Below, piece after piece: positions 25,138 through 36,999 of a DNA stretch of 64,000 bases (positions within the stretch are counted from its first letter, which is position 1; each line of letters starts with the position of its first letter). The position numbers and the translations under genes were made by a program. Source of the stretch: Gorsachius magnificus (Eukaryota; Chordata; Aves; Pelecaniformes; Ardeidae); the NCBI GenBank assembly GCA_034008185.1, contig CM067091.1:9589799-9653798 (forward strand), written 5' to 3'. The notes under the pieces are model-generated. The model did no database searches, was not told where the DNA came from, and was given only the letters and a program-made list of their open reading frames with translations.

Positions 25138-28100
25138 GTAAGTATCCTATGTTAAACACTCGTTTTTCAGTTGATGAAGTTTTTCCAAGTTTGCTTGTTA
25201 GTTGTAAGGTGCCTGATTTTAAATTCTTACAGCTTATTTCCTGAAGTGCTGCCCTCTCCCAGCTCCTGCTATCTTCAGTGGAGCATCTCATATGTGAAGT
25301 ACCCGATTTAGACTTCTTGAAATCAGATCCATCTGCTTGGGTCTTGTAATGCCATATGAATAACTATACAGTAGCATTTGGTCTTGCCAAGATCAGAGAA
25401 GACATAGTCACAGCTTATGTAGGACACGGTATGCTTTTCAGTGTGGCTTTGCATGGCACTGTGAACTTGAAGTAGTAATGAAAAAATGATGGAACCAAGC
25501 AGATTTTAATAGGGTTGTGCCTCAGGCAGAGCTGTAGCTCTCATGGCAGCTGTAGAGATATAGCTCCTTTTGGTAAGAGCTACAGTTTCCCCATGTGAAA
25601 CCACTCTGGAAATGCTTCCCAGGCATCTCCTGAACAGATGAGTGGTGGCTGTTACACACAGCTGCTCCCTCCTTGGTCTGTGTCAATATGCCACCTGAAA
25701 AGAAGCAAGAGTCATGGGGACGGCTGTGCTCTTTTCCTGTTCCTTTGGCTGGTACCAGCAAGGGGAGTCTCTCAAAGCAGGACTGACACACGCAGGCAGT
25801 TGGGGTGATGTGCTATATTTGCCACCAGAGCTGCAGGCTCCAGCTTATTTCAAGCGAGCTCACTGGCACCAAGTGCCCCTCCAGTCCGTGAAACCACACA
25901 CTGATTGCAGCTCCTGCTTCTGCTCTTCACTTGGAGCGGCTCTAAGCAGTTGCTGCCATTGCTAGTCTTCGGGAGGAGCCCAGCTGAGTAATCTGACAGG
26001 GCTGATGGCACAGGGGACAGATTCATAACCAAATGACTCTGGCATTGACAAAGATGAGGTGTTGAAGATGTGAAAGGAATTCTACATTTGCAAAACTTCT
26101 TTTCCACATCTCTGGGAATGAGAAGCATGGAAGAATTCGCACCGTTGTTTTGCTTTGCAGAGAGTCTATTGCCTGGTGTTACAAAGTGGAGGTTGGCCTT
26201 TCAGCTACATTTAGACACTGAGAAGACATCGTCACCCTGGCCAGGGTCACTTGTGGGTCACAGGCAGTCTGTACTTCTCTTTCATGAATCCAGACAGAAC
26301 TGACATGACCGAAGTTATCCTTTTGCATAACAGCAGCTTATGTGCTTGGGAAACAGGAGCTCCACCCCGGGCCTCCCTTTATCCCAGGTGTTTGAATTCA
26401 CAGCACCCACAACCTTGAGTCTCACAGCTGAAGAGGTCTCCACCTGCAGCTGGGCTCATGTGTGGTCAATCGTGGAGCCCGAAAGAGTGCGCACTCACAT
26501 ATTTCTTTCCCATCTTCCCCCTAGCAGCCAACCTAGGGCTGAGTGTAGCTCTGCAGTACATTTCACAGTGGTCTCAAGGTCACTGTCAGCTCAAATTTGC
26601 TAGCTATGCAGTGTGCCTACAACAGCAGCTGAAGTGTACCTGATGGAGCAACCTGACCTGTGGTCATCCTGGGTATCCCTGATGAATTAGTAGCTTCCAG
26701 CCACTGCAGTGACAAGCAGTCAGGAAAGCGATGGTATGGTCAGTTCACACAGGGCTGCTGAGTGTTGAGTTAGGTGTCTCACTGCATCATACTTTGAAAT
26801 AAAATCACCCTGACACTACATAGTCACAAATATGAATTCTTGGTCATAAATTAAGTATATTTTTAGCTTGTAAATGAGGAGCATGAAGTTACCCTGAAAG
26901 ACTGTAGATACACAGATCTACCAGATATACCAAATTTTACGTATTTGGGCAGCTCAAATTATTGCATATGCCCTTGGAAAAAACCCAAAGTATCTGCCTT
27001 TGAAGGGTATCTTCAGGCTTATAATATGCCTCATATAACAAGCAGTTTGTTTTTTCTGGGATTTGTGTTTCAGTTAAAGATGTGTCTATTTCTCTGTCAG
27101 AAGGCTTGGCGCTGATCTATGCTAACTGTGCATATTCAGCAATCACTGTCATCTCTTCCCAGCTCCACTGTCCAAAGTCTGAGATTGCCTTAAGAATCCT
27201 GTTTGGGAAACACAGTGCCTGTGCCAAAATACATCTTCCTCTCCTCCATGCAATACTCATGATGTCTGATCATTTGCTGCAGCACAGCAGGAGGCTAAAG
27301 CAAGCTGGAGGCTCGGCCCCTGCCTCAGCCTGTCCATCAGGACAGACACAAACTCAACTCCTGGAAATAATTCTTGCAAGGAGATGCCAAGGCACAACTT
27401 GTAATTCCAGGCTTACATTTTTGTACCGCTGATGTAGGCAAATGTCCCTAATGAACCTACAGGAGGTAGCAGCAGCTCTTAGCAATACTTGTGCTACAGA
27501 AGCAGCAGCTCTTCTGGAGCGCTCCTTTGGGAGACACAGAGAGCAGGAGGTGCTGATGGATGCTGCGGCCTGAGGACCAGCTCCCTCTAGTGCTTGCAGC
27601 CAGCGTTTCTTAGGCTCCCATAAAAGACCTGAGGAGGTGCAAGACCTCAAGCAATCATTCTGTTGGGCTTCGTGTTTCAGATAATGAAGTTGGTATTTCT
27701 CTGGTGTGATGTTTGACTGCTGAAAATTCACAATGCCCGAATTAGTCCAAAGGCACTGGCAGGCAGCGAACACATGAGCAGGCAGCAATGCAGGATGAAT
27801 GCACTTAATTACTTTTTCTTGAGGCTGTGACATTAATATGACTGGAGCTGGGCTGTGTGCCACATAAACTAAGTAAAAACCTAAAGGTAGGCTTTTCTTC
27901 AAGTGAAGCTACGTGTACCTTCCTATGGTGGGCAGGTCTTGTGGAAAAGTCTCCCTGACAGTATCCAGGGATGTGCTGCCTCTCACCCCTCCTCTCCTCT
28001 GCTTTAGGGACTAATAGAAAGTGTATCGATCACCGTTTCACCCTTGCTGTCTCCACATAAGCATCTACTTAAGAGCTAGCCACACCATATCAGTGTTTTC

Positions 28101-29868
28101 ATCTTTCCTTGGACCTTAGTAACTTTGTCCAAGGGTTCCATTCTGTTTTATGCGAATCCTGGGGGGTCACAGTCTGTTCAGAGCAGCTTCCCAGGTGCTT
28201 GTCAGTGACCAGCTGATTGTCCTTTGGGGTGCCATGGAGCATGCTGAGCTCCACACTGACTGAGCTCTGGTGCAGTACCTGGTCTCCATCATTGATACGG
28301 GGGTGGGGGGTGGCCAGCCTGATGGCCCTGGCTCAGCTCTTTACCTACGAAACTCTTTGAGAGCAGTGTATCTGGGATGATAGTTATAAATTCACGCTGC
28401 CTGACAGCAGATACGGACTGACATTGTCAGATGCTCAAGGAGCTCCTATATGCTCACCCAGTGGCCTTGTCTCTAAGGACAACTACTGTATCAGAAACAC
28501 AGAGGTGCCTAGCCCTTGCTAAGCTCTCCAGGTCCATCAAGATGACTGACATTCATTAAATTAAAATTATCACCTCACTTTTATGAGCAGCGTGGCCCAC
28601 CATGGTTATCTCTGGCCCACAGTTGGTTGGAGGTCCTTGTTGTGCCTATTCACCAAGGTGCTGCTGCTCCTGCTCACATCTCAGTTCTGTGGCAGGGCTT
28701 GGATCACAAGGGGGGAGATCAGGTCCAGTGTTTGCTGAATGTCACCCACAGCAGGGCCAGCTCAGGGCAGTTGTTTGCCCATCCAGACCACCCAGACGTC
28801 ACCTTCTTTCCGAGAGCCCATCAAAGCCTACTGTTCATCTCAGAGATGCTCTTCTGCCAGGCATGAGGGCTGCTGCCTCTCCCTTCCCTGCTGTCCCTTT
28901 TGCTACAGGGCAGGGATCAAATCTGTTCCACCAGTGCCCACAGCCCCTTCAAAGGGCTGTGCACTGTTTCAGCAAACACGATGCCATCCCCAAAGCAAGC
29001 AGAGCTGATAAAGCCTTCAGTAGTGCAATGCAGCCGTTGCACTTTGCCCAGTAGCCAATTACGTTATTGCAATTGTAAGTTCACCATTGTAATGATTTTT
29101 TTTGTTTCTGATGTTGACGTGATGGTTGCCTTACAGTGTGCTGGAACTTGTGGATAAGGAGGTTTTTTCCAGCCAGCAACAGCAAAAGCAATAGCAAAAG
29201 CACTGCCATCTTCCCAGGAAGCTGGAGAGCGACAGGGACTCCTTACCCCCACAACTCACAGCAGGGTGCAGCCTCAGTAAAAGACATGGCTGCCCCAGCC
29301 AGCCCTAAAGCAGACCATAGGCATCTGAATCCCAGGGTATGATCCCATAAATGTCTCTGCAAACATTCAAGAAAACATCAGTGAGTTTAAAAGTGCCATT
29401 CAGATGCCTATAGTAGGAAAACAGTGTAGGACACTCCGCCATCACATCCTCATTGCCAAGAAAATTGGAGATTCAGGTTGTTGGCCACCCTCCTCCCATG
29501 GTAGTTAAACTCAGAGTTAATACTTCTAAGAAACTGCATCAGTCACTAAACCACGGGATTTTTTGCTGATAGGCCCTCGTGGATACAAGCACTCTGGGCC
29601 CAGCAAGCCACACAGGCTGAGCACAGATTTGTGCACAGGTCATTCAGCTGAAAAGAAGACTCTGCACCCTTAACTTGGGTTAAAATTACTGGGTGTTTTA
29701 AAAAAAAATAATATTTATGCCAGAGCTGGTCTGGTGGCCCAAATCCCTCCTTGACAAAGGGATTCAAGCCAGCACCTTGCACTGCAAACCCAGGACCAGG
29801 AACCCGGGGCTATTCCAGACCCCTTCGTGGTCCCTGAGTCCCAAATCTGTTTATTTTCCTTCACACAG
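25138..29868 (+). other. LUZP1: Last LUZP1 intron (inferred)
   Basis: Bounded by a consensus donor (GTAAGT, 25138) and by the acceptor TTTTCCTTCACACAG at 29868. No repeat family was recognised inside. Other acceptor-like tracts occur, for example TTTTGCTTTGCAG ending at 26160, so an alternative terminal exon within this interval cannot be excluded. A G-run cluster lies at about 28299-28313. Confidence 0.6.
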
Positions 29869-30096
29869 GATGAAAACAAAGATTTTGTGCCCAGTTCCAG
29901 AAGAAAACAATATGGCTCTTCTGAGTACCTCTCGCAGGTTGACACACCAGGGAAAAGGCCAGCCACCAAGATGGAGCTGCAGGACCCTGAATCCAACTCC
30001 CACGCACCACTGGGTCTCCAGGTGGAGAAGCAGGTATGTGAGTTCAAGGACGGTGCAGAAAAGAGTTACAAGGCAAGAAGCCAATATCTGAACTGA
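29869..30096 (+). CDS. LUZP1: LUZP1 terminal coding exon (predicted)
   Basis: The acceptor CACACAG|GATGAAAAC opens in phase 0, exactly matching the phase-0 end at 25137. This gives ...HRTVPP joined to DENKDFVPSSRRKQYG and on to a TGA at 30094-30096, adding 75 codons and a total of 1,128. The peptide is hydrophilic and in style with the LUZP1 tail, but I cannot align it firmly to the mammalian C-terminus, which is itself variable. A strong internal donor (CAG|GTATGTGAG, 30034, also phase 0) could instead shorten this exon to 55 codons and lead to a further exon. Confidence rests on splice signals and phase, not on homology. Confidence 0.6.
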   Translation, partial: DENKDFVPSSRRKQYGSSEYLSQVDTPGKRPATKMELQDPESNSHAPLGLQVEKQVCEFKDGAEKSYKARSQYLN

Positions 30097-30859
30097 CCTC
30101 CCAGTAATATAACTTGGACAACTTGTCCAAAATGAGGGTAAACTTCTTAGGAGAAATCCAGTCTTAAGTTAGCACTGTCCAGAGATGGAGTGTCTACTGT
30201 ATTGCCCCAGTGAATTATTCTACTCATTACCTATACTGGTAAAAAGTACTGCCACCTTATTTTTTTCTGTTCTAAACTTGTTTCAGCTAGCTTAATGGCT
30301 GAAAACATTCTCCAGGGAATAAGAGGCACCGCATCTAGTCATCCTTTGGCACACATTGGACAATCAGGGATAGAAAAAAACATTTGGAGAGACAAAATCA
30401 GAGCCCCTGACTTAGCTGCTTCAGCTGGCTGCTGTATGACTAGGGTGCTTGTCTGCTGCTACATACCTGCTGCTCTGCATCTTTCTGGACACACGAAGAA
30501 GTGGCAAAGGGCCCACATTATAGTGACTATGACTTACTGCCTGAAATATGAAAAAAAAAAGGTGTATTCCAGCTCCCTTCAGAGGAGACAGCGGTCTTGG
30601 CAGACTTTTAATTCCTAGGTGCACAGCCATGCTTATGTCTATACAAAAGATGTACTTTTTCTCTCTGTGCCTATGCAGCTGCCCAGAGCATTCCCTCTGT
30701 GCCTATGCAGCTGCCCAGAGCAAAGTGCATATTTCCATTTATGGATCACCACAGCAGGAAATATCTTAAGACTTCAACCTGTCATCAGCGTATCTTACTG
30801 GACGTGCACAGGAGTTACTGAGTCTTGATGAAGATTCCATCCTTTACTGGATGCAGGGG
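30097..30859 (+). other. Putative LUZP1 3' UTR, proximal part
   Basis: Sequence after the predicted stop and before a CR1 copy. No gene is seen. It contains the 32-bp tandem duplication at 30663-30726. The LUZP1 3' UTR is long in mammals, so this and some downstream DNA are likely transcribed; that is inference. Confidence 0.45.
30663..30726 (+). repeat. 32-bp direct tandem duplication
   Basis: CTCTGTGCCTATGCAGCTGC followed by CCAGAGCA begins at 30663 and again, identically over 28 bases, at 30695. The two copies are separated by TTCC, giving a period of 32. Perfect identity suggests a recent slippage or unequal-exchange event. It lies in the presumed LUZP1 3' UTR. Confidence 0.9.
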
Positions 30860-32531
30860 GAACCATAATGATAAAGGGTTAGGATAAGACTGAGGTACTT
30901 AATGCCTTCTTTGCCTCAGTAAGGTCAGCTTTCTCCAGGTACCCAGCCCCCTGAGCCAGAAGACAGGGAGCAGAACAAAGCTCCCATGATCCAAGAGGAA
31001 ATGGTTAGTGACCTGCTCGGCCAGTTAGACATACACAAGTCTATGGTGCTGGACAAGGTCCACCCAAGGGTACTGAGGGAGCTGGTGGAAGTGCTCACCA
31101 AACCCCTTTCCACCTATCGGCAGTCCTGGATGACTGGGGAAGTTCCACTTGGCTGGAGGTTGGCAAATGTGACGCCCATCTACAAGAAGGGCCAGAGGGA
31201 GGATCCGGGGAACTACAGGCCTGTCAGCCTGACCTTGGTGCCGGGGAAGGTTATGGAGCAGATCGTCTTGAGTGCCATCACACAGCACATCCAGGACAAC
31301 CAGAAGATCAGGCCCAGTCAACATGGGTTTATAAAAAGCAGATCCTGCTTGACTAATCTTATTTCCTTCTATGGCAAGGTGACCTGCTTAGTGGACGAGG
31401 GAAAAGCTGTGGATGTGGTGCACCTGGACTTTAGTAAAGCCTTTTACACTTGTTGCCCAGATCATTCTGCTTGAGAAACTGGCTGCCCATGGCCTGGACA
31501 GGCATACTCTTTCCTGGGTAAAAAAGTGGCTGGATGGCTGGGCCCAAGGGGTGGTAGTGAATGGAGTTAAATCCAGTTGGCAGCCGGTCACAAGCGGTGT
31601 TCCTCAGGGCTCAGCTTTGAGGCCAGTTCTGTTTAATGTCTTCATCAATAACCTGGATGAGGGGATTGAGTGCACCCTCAGCAAATTTGCAGATGACTCT
31701 AGGCTGGGTGGAAGTGTTGATCTGCTTGAGGGAAGGAGGGCTCTGCAGAGGGATCTGGACAGGCTGGATCCATGGGCTGTGGCCAGTTGTATGAAGTTCA
31801 ACAAGGCCAAGTGCTGGGTCTGGCACTTGGGTCACAACAACCCCATGCAACACTACAGGCATGGGGAAGAGTGGCTGGAAAGCTGCCTGGTGGAAAAAGA
31901 CCTGGGGGTGTTGGTCAACAGCCAGCTGAATATGAGCCAGCAGTGTGCCCAGGTAGCCAAGAGGGCCAACAGCATCCTGGCTTGTATCAGGAATAGTGTG
32001 GCCAGCAGGAGCAGGGCAGTGACCATGCCCCTGTCCTGGGCACTGGTGAGGCCGCCCCTCAAATGCTGGACATGGAGGGCCTGGAACGTGTCCAGAGAAG
32101 GGCAACGGAGCTGGGAGGGATCTGGAGCCCAAGGCTGCTGGGGAGCAGCTGGGGAGCTGGGGTTGTTTAGTCTGGAGAAGAGGAGGCTGAGGGGAGCCCT
32201 TATTGCTCCCTACAACTGCCTGACAGGAGGAGGGAGCTGGGGGTGGGGGGGGAAGGAGGGGGGCGGTCTCTGCTCCCAGGGAACAGGTGACAGGACAAGA
32301 GGAAACAGCCTCAAGTTGTGCCAGGGCAGGTTTAGGTTGGATATTAGGAAAAATTTTTCACTGAAAGGGTTGTCAAGCACTGAAAGGGGCTGCCCAGGGA
32401 ATGGGTTGAGTCCCCATCCCTGGGGGTATTTAACAGATGGGTAGACGTGGTGCTTAGGGACACGGTGGACAGGTACAGTTGGACTTGATGATCTTAAAGG
32501 TCTTTTCCAACCAAATGATTGATTCTATGTG
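30860..32531 (+). mobile_element. CR1 LINE of a second subfamily, sense to LUZP1
   Basis: The element is 5'-truncated. An open frame at 30986-31474 carries the RT start (GNYRPVSLT, then the GFIKSRSCLTNLISFY block). The reading then shifts frame near 31440-31455 and continues as a 343-codon frame (31413-32444) with [15 protein letters not shown] and the catalytic FADD box at 31686-31697, followed by the RT C-terminal region. The 3' end (TGGACTTGATGATCTTAAAG, then TTTTCCAACC) differs from the 5.6 and 17.3 kb copies and resembles the copy at 49.8 kb. The frameshift and later divergence make it inactive. The left limit is approximate. Confidence 0.9.
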
Positions 32532-34520
32532 AGAGCAGCAGGACTGCAGCGAGGCAGCTGAGCGCCCTACATAGTCATACCACTTGGTGAAGTTGTACAA
32601 AATTGAGAGCCCAGAGGGACATGGTCCCAGCTGAACTTTGCAGACTGGCATTTAGAGGTAGGTAATGTTTGCAGTAGAGAGTAGAGAACTGTCACTGTCT
32701 CTGTTGGTAGCTGATGAAAGGGACACCACAGCGATGCTCTGTGTGGTCACCAGGAGCTGTTACCCACAGTGACACTCATCTGGCCAGATGCAGACTCCTG
32801 TACCTGAGGCTGTGCTTCCTTTGCACAACTGGGTCAACAGAAAATAAAAACTTGGGTAAAGTCAGGTCCCCATAACATGCACACTGTCATTTAGGTCTTG
32901 TGTCTTGCCCAGACCTCCACCATCTGTAACAGGAGCCTGAACACTTTGCACATGGAGATGTGCTCTGGCATTAGCTCAGCTCCATCTCCTCTGCATTGTC
33001 AGATGCTGTGTGTCTCATGAGATCCACTTGCCAGGAGTGGAAGTGGGTGCAGGGTACACTATAGCATAAAAAGTAGGCCCTGCCTATGTGGGGCAGGGCT
33101 GGCTCGTTCTGCTTTGGGCTTACTCCACTCTAAATGCTGACAGAGCCTGTATCTTCTAAATGGATCCTGCCACTGCCCTCCCCTACCCCACCATCAGGCT
33201 GGGATCCTGATGGGCTTTGGAATGGCTGCCTAAGGGCAATCACGCTCTTCCCCAGAGCAAAAATGCTGCCAGAAGCAACTGTGGGTCCTGGCCAGTCTGT
33301 GATGCTGCAGGGTTGTCTCTTACAGGGTGCTTCCCGTGCCTGCCGGACAACATCTCGGAGATGAGTTGTATTCCTTTCCACTCAATGAACAAGCTGCACA
33401 ATGGAGCAAGAAGCAGGATAGTACCAAGCTCACAGGCATCACACCTGTTTGTAACCCCTCCAGAGGCTTCAGCTAGCCTGAAACCAGTTTGCTAATGCAA
33501 TTTTCAAGGTACAGGAGTTTTACCAGTGAATTCTTTTTCTTCATTGCTGAAGAAGCAGCTGCAGAGACTTTGCTCAGGGGACTCCCACTTCTCATCTCTG
33601 TACCTGCAATCTTAATCTCCTCCATAGGATGATAGGTCTGTCTCCGTATGGAAACCTTGACTGCATAGCCACTCTGAACTATGGTACTCTGGATAAGCAA
33701 GAACTTCTTGTTAATCACTTGCATTTAGCCAAGCTCCCAGAAGTATCCCTGTGACTTTGGTCCACCAGCCCATGACACCTGTCCTACACAGCTCCACAAC
33801 TGAAAGCTTTCAGATCCTAGTGAGTTTTTGCAATTATCCTAATATACCCTTGTATTGGGTTGTGGTCACCTCAGTACCTGTGCTCCCAGCATGCTCTGTC
33901 TCTAGGCAGGAGGAAACTATTCCCCACTGGTTGCTTTAAACATTAAGAGGGAAGGAGAGCAGCAAATGTTGTTTAGAAGCAGTTTCTTCCCTGTTGCTGT
34001 CAGTCTCTGCAACAAGCTTTGCATGACCTACTCATCACCAGCTGAGATCTTGTACCAAGGAGCCAAACCAACAGCAGTTCACGCAGCAGTGAAACTTCCT
34101 CCTGACTTGGACTGGGGTGCTTTTTTACCTGAAGCTTTATGTCCATCATGCTCTGCAGGCAACAACTCCGCTGCTCGTTCTCAGCAGTTGAGCTCTAAGG
34201 GAAAAAGAAACAAATGCTTTTCCTCTCAGACAAGTGGAATGTCCTTGTTCCCCCCAAAAACCAGGGTGGAGTCAGCAGGATTGGACCCTAAGCTGAGCTC
34301 CAGCATGACTACCTAGGCAGCCTCGGTCTGTGCCCCTCTTCAGGACCACGCCATCCATCTGGGACCAGATATGGTCAGAGACTGCTTCAAACACAGAGGT
34401 ACGTTACCCTGTCAGTGCTCATAGGCCACCAAGTGCAGATGCATGCTGTTGGGGGAGACGCTGCCCCTGCAGCTCCAGGAGGTGCTCAGGTGTTGGAGCA
34501 GCATCTGCCCTGGGCAAGGT

Positions 34521-34549
34521 GATTACATCTGGCTCAGACAGATGTAATC
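34521..34549. repeat. 10-bp perfect inverted repeat
   Basis: GATTACATCT and its exact complement AGATGTAATC are separated by 9 bases. It could form a small hairpin. No flanking terminal-repeat structure of a DNA transposon was seen. Confidence 0.85.
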
Positions 34550-35030
34550 TGTCTGATTAGTGGGAGCTACACCAGGCCTTCATTTATAGCCCACCACCCT
34601 ACTGCAGGGCTGGCCCACAGTTTTCCTGTCCTGTACACAAACACCACTGACCTCCTGCAGTGCTTTCTTCTGCCTGTTGGAAGCAGATCCCCCTCTCTGC
34701 AGAGGGACAAGGGCAATGCTGCAGAAGGGAAAAGGTCCCTTATCCCTTTTGGAGGTGCTGTGGGAACAGCTGCAACCCAGCAGCTCCCACGTCTGAGCTG
34801 CACCCCACATTCATTCCCAAATCTCACCTTCCAGGTGAGCAGCTACCGCAGCAGCACGCATGTGACTATCCATACACATATCTATATGCTGTACCTCTTC
34901 CCTGTCCCTTGGAATTATATGCCTCAATTCTGAGAGGCAAATGAATCAAAAAAACCAGCTGGTTGGAAAATATCTATGAAAACATTTATATAAAAAGGAA
35001 AGTGTTTCAATGACATGATTTTTTTTTTTT

Positions 35031-35036
35031 AATAAA
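35031..35036 (+). terminator. Candidate poly(A) signal for LUZP1 (proximal)
   Basis: AATAAA directly after a 12-T run and followed within 10-20 bases by a G/T-rich stretch (GATTGTTTGGTGG). Position about 4.9 kb after the predicted stop is compatible with a long LUZP1 3' UTR. Hexamers are common by chance in AT-rich DNA, so this remains tentative. Confidence 0.35.
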
Positions 35037-36999
35037 GATTGTTTGGTGGAAGGGAAGAATTATTTTTGAAAAACAAGGTTTTCCTTTTGCATTTTTTTAG
35101 ATGGTTTCCCAAATTTATATTTTTAACCCTTCATTTTATTCTTTTATATTTCATTACATATATGTGTCAAATTGCATAACAAGACAAAAAGATAATGCTT
35201 TTAAATTAGTACTAAGTGGCAGCTCTAATAATAAAATTAAGTTATATTAAAATAAATTATATCAACTGCTATCTCTTACTGTTTCATGACATGGCAGTGC
35301 TAGTAGAGAATGGGATAACTAGATCATCAAGTATAATGGGAACAAATTTTTAAGCTCAAAATCCAAACTAAAAGTGAAAGAAACTGAAATTCTGAAGTTA
35401 AATTCAGATTTCTGAAATGCCTCCCCAGCCCCATGTTTATCAGGAAGTATTGAAAATTAGTGCATATTTTGCAATCTGAAACCACAATGGATTTTTTTTT
35501 TTTTTAAACGAGCCTGTGAAATTGCAATATCCACCATGAGCATCCTCCTTTGCTCAGAGGTTAACTGTACGGCAGGACCACCACCACACAAAAAAAGGCA
35601 TTTCTGAGATTGATTGCTTGAATGGCATCAGCTTCCCTTGCCTTGTCGTGCAATCTTGCAGCCTTTTCGCGGCTGATGATAACAGAATTGCAGTCTGACC
35701 AGAAGTACCACATCTCAGCAGTGCTCTCATGAGACTGGCTTGCTTGCTAGCCTCTGCCAGCCTCAGGATGCTATGTTCGGACTCTTTGCCCAATATTTTC
35801 ATGTTAAAGAAAATATTTCCCTTCAAAACTAAATACGCTGCCTAAGGTTCTCTTCCAGCCATTGCATGGGAGACGCTGTTGCAAACCCCCCCTCCAAGCC
35901 AGCACAGCTGCTCTGCAGTGAGCAGCTGAAACGCCTCCTGCAGTACCTTCTTGCTGAACCTGGGAGCTGCATTTTGGAGGTGTCGTGGCACATAACCTGC
36001 CTTTTCAGACATCATGGTAATTATTTACCTCCATTTATATTCCCAAACCTGCTGCTAAGCAGTTCTCCAGCAGTATAATACATCCCCAGTTACAGTCACT
36101 GTGGAAGAACCACTGCTCACAACTGCTTGGCATTGCAGTTCAGTCTCATGGAGAAGCAGCATATTCAGGAGGGCCTGACCCATGTCACTGCTGCCCAGGA
36201 CTTGCAGCTTAGTTTTACAAACAGCCGGACAGCACATAGACACTGAAGAGGACAAGGATCACTTTGAGCAGTACCTGTATGGCTTTCCTCCTGGTGATGA
36301 GCCCCATCCTGCTGCAGGACAGTGGTCCACATCCCCCAGGACACTTGGGTGCCCATCCACCAGCCCTCTCCTCACATTCTTGGCATGGATCCAGCTTAGC
36401 ATGGTGCTTCCAAAGCTCCTTCCAAGGGAACTGGTTTCAGTCCTGGCCAGGAAAGCTCTGCATCCCTACGACAAGATGTGCTGGGTTAACACAGGCTTCC
36501 CTGTAGCTACCCACAAAACTCTGGCTTACCCATCAGCTTTTCATCCCCACAGCTCACCCCAATAACACAACCCTACGTCTGAAGCGCAAGGGAAAAACCA
36601 CCAGGAGCAATAGCTGTTGGTTTTCCCCTTCTGTCAGCCAGGACCAGGCGTTCCTTAGCCACGGGCAACCGGAGGGCTTCACCTTGCTGCTCAGCCAGCT
36701 CGCAGCATGCAGCCGGAGCCCCAGCAATGCAGCAATTCTGTCACTGTCTGCTCTCCTCAGGTGCATCTAGCAGGTGACAGCTCTCCTTTCTCCAGCTGCC
36801 TCAGTCGTTCAATATTTTGCAGCACATACCTTGAACTATTGCTCTAAACTCAGTCTCACTGCTTGTAAGTAATGAACGCAGATGTCACGCAGTAACTGTA
36901 CACTGGGTTGTTTTTACCACAACCAAGATTAAATCTGAGAAAGAAAAACCCTCCTTAAAATTGAAAGGGGCCATACCCTTTAATCATGAGTGCAATAGG

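Larger units (their letters stand above)
32532..36999. other. LUZP1 3' region / intergenic, no gene seen
   Basis: No recognisable coding sequence. GC-moderate DNA up to about 34.9 kb gives way to an AT-rich block at 34970-35530 with homopolymer T runs (35019-35030 and about 35491-35503). An inverted repeat sits at 34521-34549. Open frames here are short and overlap on both strands. Confidence 0.45.

Noticed and set aside
31413..32444. 343-codon frame as a host gene
   Set aside because: It contains the CR1 reverse transcriptase motifs (SGVPQGS..., FADD) and the CR1 3' end, so it is retrotransposon-derived.
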